Source: an uncultured Peptococcaceae bacterium
Lineage (GTDB): Bacteria > Bacillota > Peptococcia > Peptococcales > Peptococcaceae
Length of the DNA stretch: 20,419 nt
Assembly (NCBI GenBank): GCA_902462325.1
Contig: CABQBF010000033.1
Location: 1-20,419, forward strand
Direction: 5' to 3'
Shown here: positions 8,697 to 15,039 of the stretch, piece after piece
Numbering within the stretch: the stretch's first letter is position 1
How the letters are laid out: each line of letters opens with the position of its first letter
The notes under the pieces: model-generated
Told to the model about the DNA's origin: nothing
Databases searched by the model: none
Seen by the model: only the letters and a program-made list of their open reading frames with translations
Translations under genes and position numbers: made by a program

Positions 8697-9171
8697 TGTA
8701 GATTTATCAAGATGTCGTGGCTGTGGCAGATGCCAGAATGTTTGCAGACAGAACGTAGTAGAACTAGTGGATGGATATGCTGCTATCAGCAAAAGTGCTC
8801 AGTGTGTAGGTTGCGGTTTGTGTGTTGGCGTATGCCCTTGGGGCGCGTTGTCACTAGACAATTTTTCACCGAAGAAAGTCTTAAAACAGTTAATGTTGAT
8901 GGAAGGCAATACATTATACATTATCTGTGAGAAATGCAGCAAACCGCAGATTACAGAGGATAAAGCAATACAAGTTCCTTGCGTCAATGTTATTGGCAAA
9001 TATATGCTGCAAGAAATTATAGCGAATGGATTTGAAAGAATTTATGTATCCTCCTGTCGTGGAATACAATGCTCGCAGTATCAACAATCTTTTGAAAATA
9101 CCATTAGACAATGGAAAGAGTATTTTGTCTCTTGCTATATGGAACCACAACAAATTATAATACAGGAATAG
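8686..9171 (+). CDS. Ferredoxin (2x 4Fe-4S) fused to an MvhD/FlpD-like cysteine domain
   Basis: 161 aa from ATG 8686, with AAAGGTG six bases before it. A GTG at 8677 is part of that ribosome site and is less likely. Residues 10-20 (CRGCGRCQNVC) and 40-50 (CVGCGLCVGVC) bind two 4Fe-4S clusters. The second half carries spaced cysteines (Cys81, Cys84, Cys99, Cys124, Cys129) in the pattern ICEKC ... VPCVN ... SSCRGIQC. That resembles MvhD/FlpD domains, which link ferredoxin-like proteins to Hdr- and Qmo-type complexes. It overlaps aprB by 11 bp and ends the operon. I infer that it donates electrons to, or accepts them from, AprBA. The MvhD-like assignment is moderate; the ferredoxin part is certain. 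Confidence 0.75.
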   Translation: MICDVDLSRCRGCGRCQNVCRQNVVELVDGYAAISKSAQCVGCGLCVGVCPWGALSLDNFSPKKVLKQLMLMEGNTLYIICEKCSKPQITEDKAIQVPCVNVIGKYMLQEIIANGFERIYVSSCRGIQCSQYQQSFENTIRQWKEYFVSCYMEPQQIIIQE

Positions 9172-9214
9172 CAGATGGAAAGATAGAAAAAATGATAACA
9201 AAATAAGACAGCAT

Positions 9215-9260
9215 AAAACAGCATGGAGGATGTATTCAGGCATTTTTCCATGCTGTTTTT
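9215..9260 (+). terminator. Intrinsic terminator of the apr operon
   Basis: AAAACAGCATGG (9215-9226) pairs perfectly with CCATGCTGTTTT (9248-9259) around a 21-nt loop, and T residues follow. It lies 43 bp after the ferredoxin gene and separates it from the regulator gene. Confidence 0.85.
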
Positions 9261-9539
9261 GTAGGATGGTGTATAAATTGGTTGATTTTTTGTTTTAATG
9301 TGGGATTGTGTACCCAAGTAGATTGAGGTATAATAAAAAATAATCATTAATGAGATATTTTGCATTGCTGATAAGGATAGAAAAGAGCTTAAGCGTTACA
9401 TAGTATCAAAGTGTAAGTGTTCAAAAAGATAAGGAATGAAACCATACAGTTTTGCTATATTGGGATTTACAATTTTTCTTTACTGATAATTTAACAGAAT
9501 GGGGCATTTGTTTGGAAGCGGCAGAGAAGAGGGTGAACC
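9261..9539 (+). promoter_or_regulatory. Promoter and leader of the Crp/Fnr regulator gene
   Basis: TTGTGT (9306-9311) and TATAAT (9329-9334) are 17 bp apart, a plausible sigma-A promoter giving a leader of about 200 nt before the regulator ATG at 9540. No clear Crp/Fnr palindrome is seen within it. No gene is seen in this stretch. Confidence 0.5.
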
Positions 9540-10202
9540 ATGAATAGATATTTTACTAATATAAGTTTATCACAAGAAGAGTTGAAGCATTTTATAAATC
9601 AGGCGTCTCTTCTTGTGTTCCCTAAGAAGCATAATGTTTTTGCCAATGGAGACTATGCGAATTATGTTTATTATATAGAAAGAGGCTGTTTTAGAACTTA
9701 TCGTTTAGACCGTGATGGTAGGCAAGTCACGTTATCTGTACGTTTTGCTAAAGAGTTAATAGGAATTGCTGAAGTTATGCTTGATTCCCCAAGAAAATGC
9801 TTTGCAGAAACATTAGAAACCAGTTGTGTATATGCAATAGCAAAGGAGGATTTCTTGAAGTTAATGCAGGAAGACGTAGAGTTTGCTATGAAGATTAATC
9901 AAATTCTTAGTTCCAGACTACGACAAATAGAAAATAATTTTTATGAATTGGCTTGCTATAATATAGTAGGGAGGTTAGCAGGCTTTTTTCAATTGCTTGC
10001 TGTTAAATGTGGACGTAAACATCCAGAAGGAATTTTATTAGATATTAGGTTGACGCATCAGGATTTTGCAAATTGTGTCGGAGCTACTAGGCAGAGTGTG
10101 ACACAAATTTTAGGACTTATGAAGAAAGAAAATGTTATAAAAATAGAGGATAAACAGATTATCATTTGTGATATGGAAAAATTGGAAAGTTATATTAATT
10201 GA
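9540..10202 (+). CDS. Crp/Fnr-family transcription regulator
   Basis: 220 aa from ATG 9540 with GAGGGTG upstream. Residues about 20-120 form a cyclic-nucleotide-binding-type beta-barrel (FANGDYANYVYYIERGCFRTY, then an FAKELIGIAE segment). A long dimer helix spans roughly 120-150, and a C-terminal winged helix-turn-helix is at about 168-200 (LTHQDFANCVGATRQSVTQI). The N-terminal cysteine cluster of oxygen-sensing Fnr is missing, so it is not a classical Fe-S Fnr; the effector is unknown. Located directly after the apr operon but with its own promoter, it is a likely local regulator of sulfur or redox genes. That is inferred from position only. Confidence 0.85.
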   Translation: MNRYFTNISLSQEELKHFINQASLLVFPKKHNVFANGDYANYVYYIERGCFRTYRLDRDGRQVTLSVRFAKELIGIAEVMLDSPRKCFAETLETSCVYAIAKEDFLKLMQEDVEFAMKINQILSSRLRQIENNFYELACYNIVGRLAGFFQLLAVKCGRKHPEGILLDIRLTHQDFANCVGATRQSVTQILGLMKKENVIKIEDKQIIICDMEKLESYIN

Positions 10203-10320
10203 GTATACAAGCGGTGAAACAAAACTCTCTAATTTGGCAAGCATTTCTTCTGTAATATTTTAGAGTAGTTCTATGGATTAAAAATCCACAGAGAATGCAA
10301 AGAATATCATAGAATCAGTG

Positions 10321-10364
10321 GCCCCTTCAAATAGAACGTCAAACTAAAAATTATTTGGAGGGGC
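10321..10364. terminator. Possible terminator hairpin between convergent genes
   Basis: GCCCCTTCAAATA (10321-10333) pairs with TATTTGGAGGGGC (10352-10364), allowing one G-T pair. It sits between the ends of the convergent regulator and DUF2628 genes. No clean T-run follows on either strand, so this is only a likely terminator. Confidence 0.5.
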
Positions 10365-10382
10365 GTCAATCTTTTGTATTGT

Positions 10383-10901
10383 TTATTTAGTTGGTATATT
10401 CTGCGTCATATTGTCGGGAACTCCAAAAGAAGCGGTCAGGGCGAATACCATCACCAGGGAAACAAATAACATGCACAGCAAAATCTTAGTGCCATCGCCG
10501 CCGTTATCTTTATAATATTTTTCTTTTTTTGCTGCATCCATCGTCATTGCCTGGGTAATCGAGCGGTCTACGTAGTTCATGTAGCAATAATTGCCGAAAA
10601 ATCCAAAGAATAAGGACAATACAATTGTGATGATGGTAGAAATGCTGGTTAGACCGTAAGCAAAGTTGAGATACATGGAACCTAAATTCAACACCAGCGC
10701 AATGCAGCCCCAACCAAGCATTTTGCGATAAAAGCACCAATAGGTGCTGAACAGCAACCCCCAGATGTTAAAGCTGATTTTGGAGTTGTTATCTTTTAAC
10801 TTTTGAAATCGTTTTGTATAATAGTCCACTTTTTTAGCTTCGCCGATAAACGCACTGTATTCTTTACGAAGCTCTTTTGGTTTTAATGTAATTGCCTCCA
10901 T
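10383..10901 (-). CDS. DUF2628-family membrane protein
   Basis: 172 aa from ATG (10899-10901) with AAGGGGGATGA upstream. A charged N-terminal part containing YYTKRFQKLKDN is followed by SFNIWGLLFSTYWCFYRKM, the core of DUF2628 proteins. Hydrophobic segments cover about residues 60-115, and a further helix lies near the C-terminus (about 138-160). The function is unknown; it is an inner-membrane protein by sequence. A good promoter lies just upstream (TTGCCA, 17 bp, TATAGT). Convergent to the Crp/Fnr regulator and divergent from the small membrane protein gene. Confidence 0.75.
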   Translation of the reverse strand: MEAITLKPKELRKEYSAFIGEAKKVDYYTKRFQKLKDNNSKISFNIWGLLFSTYWCFYRKMLGWGCIALVLNLGSMYLNFAYGLTSISTIITIVLSLFFGFFGNYCYMNYVDRSITQAMTMDAAKKEKYYKDNGGDGTKILLCMLFVSLVMVFALTASFGVPDNMTQNIPTK

Positions 10902-10937
10902 GGTGTCATCCCCCTTGAAATAAAATCGTCAATTATA

Positions 10938-10966
10938 ACTATACCGTTCCTGACGCCAATTGGCAA
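10938..10966 (-). promoter_or_regulatory. Promoter of the DUF2628 gene
   Basis: On the minus strand TTGCCA (10961-10966) and TATAGT (10938-10943) are separated by exactly 17 bp. Confidence 0.6.
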
Positions 10967-11027
10967 GAGGGAATTGTAGTACAGTTTTGGCGCCGTGATA
11001 AGACAGCCGCGGGAAGTCTTTTTCAAT

Positions 11028-11056
11028 TTGCTTTCTTGTTGCTTTCCGCGTATAAT
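11028..11056 (+). promoter_or_regulatory. Promoter of the small membrane protein gene
   Basis: TTGCTT (11028-11033), 17 bp, then TATAAT (11051-11056), about 45 bp before the start codon at 11102. Confidence 0.55.
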
Positions 11057-11101
11057 AAAATATTAAAGAGATATAATTTGGGGAAGAAAGGCGGGATGAA
11101 C

Positions 11102-11227
11102 ATGAAACGCATGGTGGCGGCAGGTATTTTATTTGTGTGTTCTTTCGGTATGCTGGGCGTTGGTTTAGGTTTGCTGATTAGCGGCATGTTTGCCGTTTTC
11201 GCAAAGCGGAAACCAGCAGAGCAATAA
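11102..11227 (+). CDS. Small hydrophobic single-pass membrane protein
   Basis: 41 aa from ATG 11102, with AAAGGCGGG seven bases upstream; in-frame ATG 11096 is too close to that site. The protein is one hydrophobic helix (about residues 5-33, glycine-rich: GMLGVGLGLLISGMF) between a basic MKR start and a basic FAKRKPAEQ tail, so the C-terminus is probably cytoplasmic. I do not recognise the family. Its own sigma-A-like promoter and ribosome site argue that it is real. It stands alone between divergent and convergent neighbours. Confidence 0.6.
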   Translation: MKRMVAAGILFVCSFGMLGVGLGLLISGMFAVFAKRKPAEQ

Positions 11228-11248
11228 AACGTAACCTGTAAATTTTTC

Positions 11249-11287
11249 GCAAAAAGAAGCTGCCACAAGTCATTGCGGCAGCTTCTT
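11249..11287 (-). terminator. Terminator of cotJC (minus strand)
   Basis: AAGAAGCTGCC (11254-11264) and GGCAGCTTCTT (11277-11287) pair perfectly. On the minus strand a run of T (complement of 11251-11255) follows the stem, 20 bp past the cotJC stop. It may also stop the short plus-strand gene. Confidence 0.8.
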
Positions 11288-11307
11288 GCATGTAAAAGGG
11301 CAGCAGC

Positions 11308-11700
11308 TTAGCAGAAATATTTTTTCTGGTTATAGTATTCTTTTACGGTCTCCAATGCTTCGCCAAAACGCTGATAATGCACGATTTCCCGCGCCCGCAG
11401 GAAACGCAGCGGCGCTAAAACGCTTTCATCGTTGCAGGCCAAATCCATCAGATATTCATAGGTCTGTTTGGCTCGCTGTTCAGCAGCAATATTGGAGGTT
11501 AAATCGGTGATAGGATCTCCCATCCCCGAAATGTAATCGCTGGTCCAGTTGTAGCCGTTCGGGTCGCTGTAGAATAATCCGTGACCATGCAGTGTGTAGT
11601 AGCCATCCAGTCCGGCATCTTTCAATTCACACAGAGAAGCGTTTTCCATGATTTGATATACCATGGTACCAATCATTTCTAAGTGACCGATTTCTTTTGT
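11308..11700 (-). pseudogene. cotJC: CotJC-like Mn-catalase gene, 3' part, interrupted by the mobile element
   Basis: About 131 residues of a CotJC/manganese-catalase protein. Homology starts at TKEIGHLEMIGTM (codons up to 11700) and includes DGYYTLHGHGLFYSDPNGYN, the AAEQRAK helix and REIVHYQRFGEAL. Three Mn-ligand segments are present: E..H in KEIGHLE, Glu in AAEQRAK, and His in REIVHYQRF. The first ligand segment and roughly the first 60-70 residues are missing. Beyond 11700 the frame becomes unrelated (FYCNYFHFYRIR) and reaches a stop. The break is abrupt, with a recombinase gene nearby, so this is an element insertion rather than decay. The remaining 5' half should lie past the right end of the window. 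The protein is a di-manganese catalase of the spore coat in Bacillus-like hosts. Confidence 0.82.
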
Positions 11701-11715
11701 CCGTATGCGGTAGAA
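11690..11715. other. Host/element junction (attachment site half) inside cotJC
   Basis: cotJC coding similarity stops at about 11698-11700; the next bases belong to the element. An outer inverted pair GTAG (11710-11713) / CTAC (11737-11740) lies on the element side. The exact core dinucleotide cannot be set without the other junction. Confidence 0.6.
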
Positions 11716-11787
11716 GTGAAAATAATTACAATAAAACTACGTTATGCTATCATAATTTTTAAAAGATAGCAAGAGAAAATTTGAATT

Positions 11788-11816
11788 TTGACAATCGAAT
11801 AAATAATATTTATAAA
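11788..11816 (+). promoter_or_regulatory. Promoter of the dCTP-deaminase-like gene
   Basis: TTGACA (11788-11793), 17 bp, TATAAA (11811-11816): a near-consensus sigma-A promoter inside the element, close to the junction, reading into the gene at 11916. Confidence 0.75.
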
Positions 11817-11915
11817 AAACTATAGAAAAAAATTTATTTATATATTAGAATGAGTATACCATACTACATTACTAAAGGATATATATTCTCCATTAGTAAA
11901 AAAGGAGAGAGCTAC

Positions 11916-12536
11916 ATGATTTTAGGAGATCATGAAATAAAAAAGTATATCAATGATTATCAGAATTTAGAGATGGAGAAACCACTAATTTCTCCATTTG
12001 AAGAAGAAAAATTACAGTCTGTATCTTATGATATTTCTATCGGTAACAAAATTAAAACGATTGTATCATGTGGGGAAATTATAGAGTTAGATAATGAACA
12101 AAGTGTGAAAAAGTGTTTTGAAACAAGAACGCTTGGAGAAGATGGATATATTTTGAAACCGAATGAAACAATTCTGTTTCCAATTACAGAATATATTTGT
12201 TTACCTGAAAAATTATTGGGTCATATTCGACCAAGAACTACTTTTTCTAGGCTTGCATTATCGTTGAGCCCACAGCATATTAACCCTACTTATGAAGGTA
12301 GATTAGAATTGGTATTAACAAATAACTCCCCCAATAATGTCCGTGTTAATCAAGGTATGAAGATCGGTCAGATTTTATTTGAGGAGATTAGTGGAAATTT
12401 AACACCAGAAAAGTTATATAAAAACAAAAAAGATGCGAAATACCATAAAGAAGATGGGGAAAGCGGTTCAAAAGTCTATGAAGAATTAACTCCTAATGAT
12501 AAGAAAATTGTAGATAAGTTGTTGGGAATTAAGTAG
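11916..12536 (+). CDS. dCTP deaminase/dUTPase-fold protein with altered catalytic positions
   Basis: 206 aa from ATG 11916 with AAAGGAGAG upstream. MILGDHEIKKYI matches the usual dCTP deaminase start, so the ATG at 11850 is rejected. VSYDISIGN (36-44), LGHIRPRTTFSRLALSL (101-117) and INPTYEGRLELVLTN (122-136), then NQGMKIGQILFEEI, follow the trimeric dCTP-deaminase/dUTPase fold. In Dcd the catalytic Glu sits in the LxLELxN strand; here that position is Val133. In dUTPases the catalytic Asp is in the ID..Y.G motif; here it is Asn123. Normal deaminase or dUTPase chemistry is therefore doubtful. Its strong promoter and position between junction and recombinase suggest element cargo, perhaps a regulator or defence-related nucleotide sensor. 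That is inference. Confidence 0.75.
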   Translation: MILGDHEIKKYINDYQNLEMEKPLISPFEEEKLQSVSYDISIGNKIKTIVSCGEIIELDNEQSVKKCFETRTLGEDGYILKPNETILFPITEYICLPEKLLGHIRPRTTFSRLALSLSPQHINPTYEGRLELVLTNNSPNNVRVNQGMKIGQILFEEISGNLTPEKLYKNKKDAKYHKEDGESGSKVYEELTPNDKKIVDKLLGIK

Positions 12537-12544
12537 GTGGTTAA

Positions 12545-12697
12545 ATGATTGACGGATGCGTAGGCATGGCAAAAATAAAGGAATTTGCAGTGAAAGAAAC
12601 GGAGACAACTATAATATTTGAAATAACTCATAAGTATGATCCAAAAGAGGAAATAGCGCAACATTATTTTGGTAATTATAAGAGATTGCATGAATAA
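12545..12697 (+). CDS. 50-aa hypothetical protein downstream of the dCTP-deaminase-like gene
   Basis: Starts at ATG 12545, eight bases after the upstream stop, with TAGGTGG just ahead, and ends directly at a terminator. The product is soluble and charged (MAKIKEFAVKETETTIIFEI, then a YDPKEEIAQHYFGNYKRLHE tail). I recognise no family. Its tight spacing makes it the second gene of a two-gene operon, possibly a partner of the deaminase-fold protein. Confidence 0.55.
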   Translation: MIDGCVGMAKIKEFAVKETETTIIFEITHKYDPKEEIAQHYFGNYKRLHE

Positions 12698-12732
12698 AAA
12701 TAAGAGGCCAGATAGTTAGGTCTCTTATTTTT
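12696..12732. terminator. Bidirectional terminator between convergent operons
   Basis: AAAAATAAGAGGCC (12696-12709) pairs with GGTCTCTTATTTTT (12719-12732) with one G-T pair. A-rich and T-rich ends make it usable from both sides, serving the deaminase operon and the recombinase gene. Confidence 0.8.
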
Positions 12733-12751
12733 ATCTGAAAATAACAAGGTA

Positions 12752-14293
12752 TTATTTCAAAAAAATGTCTATGTGATAGGATTCTTCATCATCTCTGTAA
12801 TAGATGATTTTCTCGATGATGTCCCGCAAAAAAGCATTTTTAGTGCCTGCGGACAAAGTTTCGTCTGATAAAGCAACAATGGCATCTTCCAGTTTTACAA
12901 TTCGGTTTTGATAATCAATTTGTGGTGGCCGCTCCTGTTCTTTTTTCGTAATTAGACTTTTTAAGCTAGCAATTTCATTTTTCAGCTTTGTCCTTCTAGC
13001 AACAAAGGTTTCCTCATCATAGATTCCACGTTCTAAATAATCATACAACTTTGTTTCAGTAGCTTGTAATTCAGCAAGGTTACTTTTCATTTCAGCAATT
13101 TCAGACGCTTTCGTGTCAACAATATATTCTTGATTTTGTAGCTTCGTTTCAGTGTCCTTTTTTAGCAAAAGCAAAGATTCATACACAGTTTTCAGCATAT
13201 CAGTAACTGCTACAGATTTTGTGTGACAATACGTTTGCTGCAAGCAAAGATAACGCGGAGCCGATTTGCACTGTTTGGGGCCGTTATAGGTTCGGCGGCT
13301 CATACCTTTGCCGCACTGACAATAGAGCAGATGTGCCAAAGGATTGGAAATATGATTGGCGCCATACCCGCCGCTTTTGCGTGTATTAGTAGAAAATTTT
13401 TCTCGGATTTGGGCATATTCGTTTTCTGTAAATATAGCCGGGTGTTTTCCTGGGTATAGTTCTGCATCATAGTTGCGGGGCCGGCTTGTTGTCAATTTCC
13501 CATCAGTATAATTCTTGATGGTTTTTTTGAAGCCCCATTTCACATAACCAACATAGACAGGATTTAGCAGTAATGTCCGTATTTTTTCCGGGCTCCATCG
13601 CCTGCCTTCTTTTGTTGTAATCCCCATCTCATTTAAACGATTTGCAATTTTTGTTGTTCCTAATAATTGCGGACCGTCAAAGCCTTCCACCTCAGCGCCA
13701 TACAAAAACCATTCAACAATCATGCGAACAACTTTCGATTCCTTTTCATGCAGTGCCAGTGTGTGATATCCGTCCCTTTTTACTTTTTTGTAACCGTATG
13801 GAGCAATGCTGCCAATGAAGTTGCCTTCAACGGTAGATTGCAATCTGCCGGCCTGCATTCTGCGGTTAATAGTTTTATATTCACGGCGGCTCATAAACAA
13901 GCCAAACTCGAAATATTCCTCGTCAAATTCATTATCAGGGTCGTAGGTTTTGACCGGTGTAATAATCTTGGTGTGCGTATACCGGAAAGAATCTGATACA
14001 ATCCCTTGGTCTGATGTAGCGCCGCGAGCCAGACGTTCTACTTCAACCACAAAAACGCCAGCATATTTACCTTGCTGCACGTTATGCAGTAGCTTTTGTA
14101 CTTCTGGACGTGCCGCTATAGATTCTCCAGAAACAATTTCACGAAAAATATTATCTTCGCTGACTGTGATTCCCATTCTATCAGCCATACCGGACAAAAT
14201 GCCAAAATGACGGCTCAATGTTTCCATTTCTCCGCGTGCTTCCGCTTCTAAATCAGAGCGGGATTTGCGAAGATACATAGCATATTCTTTCAT
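12752..14293 (-). CDS. Large serine recombinase (integrase)
   Basis: 513 aa from ATG (14291-14293). The N-terminal resolvase domain (1-150) has YLRKSRSD with catalytic Ser11 and a VSGESIAARPEVQKLL segment with VVEVERLARG. A recombinase domain follows (about 165-270, APYGYKK ... KIANRLNEMGI ... WSPEKIRTLLLNPVYVGYV). Next come a zinc-ribbon with cysteines in LLYCQCGKGMSRR and a CLQQTYC segment (about 345-385), then a coiled coil (about 390-475). This is the architecture of phage and ICE integrases that act on simple att sites and reverse only with a directionality factor. It lies about 1 kb from the cotJC junction and is the obvious enzyme for that insertion. Confidence 0.93.
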   Translation of the reverse strand: MKEYAMYLRKSRSDLEAEARGEMETLSRHFGILSGMADRMGITVSEDNIFREIVSGESIAARPEVQKLLHNVQQGKYAGVFVVEVERLARGATSDQGIVSDSFRYTHTKIITPVKTYDPDNEFDEEYFEFGLFMSRREYKTINRRMQAGRLQSTVEGNFIGSIAPYGYKKVKRDGYHTLALHEKESKVVRMIVEWFLYGAEVEGFDGPQLLGTTKIANRLNEMGITTKEGRRWSPEKIRTLLLNPVYVGYVKWGFKKTIKNYTDGKLTTSRPRNYDAELYPGKHPAIFTENEYAQIREKFSTNTRKSGGYGANHISNPLAHLLYCQCGKGMSRRTYNGPKQCKSAPRYLCLQQTYCHTKSVAVTDMLKTVYESLLLLKKDTETKLQNQEYIVDTKASEIAEMKSNLAELQATETKLYDYLERGIYDEETFVARRTKLKNEIASLKSLITKKEQERPPQIDYQNRIVKLEDAIVALSDETLSAGTKNAFLRDIIEKIIYYRDDEESYHIDIFLK

Positions 14294-14335
14294 GTTGTCA
14301 CCTCAATAGTTAATTTTATTTGATGATACTGCCAA

Positions 14336-14377
14336 AATATGCTACAATACAGTTATTCGGGCCGTATGTAGCATATT
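14336..14377. repeat. Inverted repeat upstream of the recombinase gene
   Basis: AATATGCTAC (14336-14345) pairs with GTAGCATATT (14368-14377), extended by TAC/GTA (14346-14348 region with 14365-14367). A second copy of GTAGCATATT at 14402-14411 could compete as partner. It lies between the recombinase start and the truncated gene; possible operator or RNA switch. Confidence 0.55.
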
Positions 14378-14390
14378 GCTGACGGTTTTC

Positions 14391-14413
14391 TTAATATGTT
14401 GGTAGCATATTAA
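14391..14413 (+). repeat. Hairpin with TTGGTAG loop (copy 1)
   Basis: TTAATATG (14391-14398) and CATATTAA (14406-14413) form an 8-bp perfect stem around TTGGTAG. The same heptamer is the loop of the two terminator hairpins at 14421 and 14827. Confidence 0.6.
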
Positions 14414-14807
14414 GGTGGAAAGCTCTCTGTGTTGGTAGCGCAGAGGGCTTTTTAGCTAGATTTAAAAAAGAGCGAAAATCAAAGACACTTAATGCGCGGA
14501 TTTTGCGACCGACATTAATGTCGGTCGCAAATTCTTGATTATAAGTTTCGATAAAATCATGGAGTCTTTTACCTTTTAATATTTCAAATCCGTTGTTAGA
14601 AAGTTCATCATTATGATTACTAATGTACCGTTCAATTGTACGGATATCAACTTCGAAATAAGTTGCAACCATTTCTTTTGTGAGATAATATTTTTCATTC
14701 CAGAAAACACTTTTGAGATTGATAGTTTCTTTAATTTCGTTAATGGCTAATTCGTTATTTAAAATATTTTGGCGGTCAATTTGTGAAGTAGTTAAATCTT
14801 TTGCCAT
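14391..14807 (-). CDS. N-terminal fragment of a DNA-binding protein; C-terminus replaced by hairpin sequence
   Basis: 138 aa from ATG (14805-14807) with AAGGAGGA upstream. Residues about 35-75 contain a helix-turn-helix-like stretch (TKEMVATYFEVDIRTIERYI), then NNGFEILKGKRL and FATDINVGRKIRALSVFDF. These resemble accessory DNA-binding proteins that, as I recall, are about 300 aa long and continue after RSFLNLA. Here the reading frame leaves homology at RSFLNLA and its last 23 residues are encoded by a terminator hairpin (14421-14449) and a second hairpin (14391-14413). I therefore think that the 3' part was deleted. Whether the shortened product is functional is unknown; the ribosome site is intact. 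Confidence 0.55.
   Translation of the reverse strand: MAKDLTTSQIDRQNILNNELAINEIKETINLKSVFWNEKYYLTKEMVATYFEVDIRTIERYISNHNDELSNNGFEILKGKRLHDFIETYNQEFATDINVGRKIRALSVFDFRSFLNLAKKPSALPTQRAFHLNMLPTY
14421..14453 (+). terminator. Terminator hairpin with TTGGTAG loop (copy 2)
   Basis: AGCTCTCTGTG (14421-14431) pairs with CGCAGAGGGCT (14439-14449) around TTGGTAG, and five T follow on the plus strand. Its 5' arm and loop are identical to the hairpin at 14827. Confidence 0.7.
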
Positions 14808-14826
14808 ATAAAAATCCTCCTTATCA

Positions 14827-14859
14827 AGCTCTCTGTGTTGGTAGCGCAGGGAGCTTTTT
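14827..14859 (+). terminator. Terminator hairpin with TTGGTAG loop (copy 3)
   Basis: AGCTCTCTGTG (14827-14837), loop TTGGTAG, CGCAGGGAGCT (14845-14855), then five T on the plus strand. The 3' arm differs from copy 2 at two bases, yet pairing is kept. On the minus strand it sits just upstream of the ribosome site of the gene ending at 14391. Confidence 0.7.
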
Positions 14860-14874
14860 CTTTTACTAAATTTA

Positions 14875-14883
14875 TGGTATAAT
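14875..14883 (+). promoter_or_regulatory. Extended -10 promoter of the toxin mRNA
   Basis: TGGTATAAT (14875-14883) is a perfect extended -10 (TGnTATAAT); the -35 is weak. Transcription would begin near 14890, directly at the 5' hairpin GTTGTC (14891-14896) / GACAAC (14909-14914). Confidence 0.65.
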
Positions 14884-14931
14884 TCGCAATGTTGTCACTG
14901 CCCAATCCGACAACGGAAAGGGGGTGCTATC

Positions 14932-15015
14932 ATGAGCATTATTATTTCCCTGATCGTCTCTATCGCAGCAAGTGTAATAGCATATTATATTTGCAAGTGG
15001 CTGGATAGAGAATAG
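14932..15015 (+). CDS. Type I toxin candidate: 27-aa membrane peptide (Fst/par-like layout)
   Basis: ATG 14932 with a strong AAAGGGGGTG five bases upstream; stop TAG at 15013-15015. The peptide is one hydrophobic helix (MSIIISLIVSIAASVIAYYI) with a short polar tail CKWLDRE, the design of Fst/Ldr-type and similar membrane-depolarising toxins. The mRNA has a 5' hairpin, and its first bases GTTGTCAC (14891-14898) are also complementary to GTGACAAC (15016-15023) right after the stop. Such a 5'-3' pairing is common in type I toxin mRNAs. It ends at the terminator 15040-15071. A convergent small RNA covers a copy of its start region. The toxicity is inferred from this arrangement and not from a recognised homologue. 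Confidence 0.75.
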   Translation: MSIIISLIVSIAASVIAYYICKWLDRE

Positions 15016-15039
15016 GTGACAACCAGCACAAATGCAAGA

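Noticed and set aside
9135..9365. Minus-strand frame after the ferredoxin gene
   Set aside because: It runs through the terminator hairpin and AT-rich leader, with no ribosome site or recognisable content.
11850..11915. Longer N-terminus of the dCTP-deaminase-like protein
   Set aside because: MILGDHEI after a strong ribosome site matches the family start.
14421..14449. tRNA-like D-arm (GTTGGTAGCGCAG)
   Set aside because: No acceptor stem, anticodon arm or T-arm around it; the sequence folds as a terminator hairpin.
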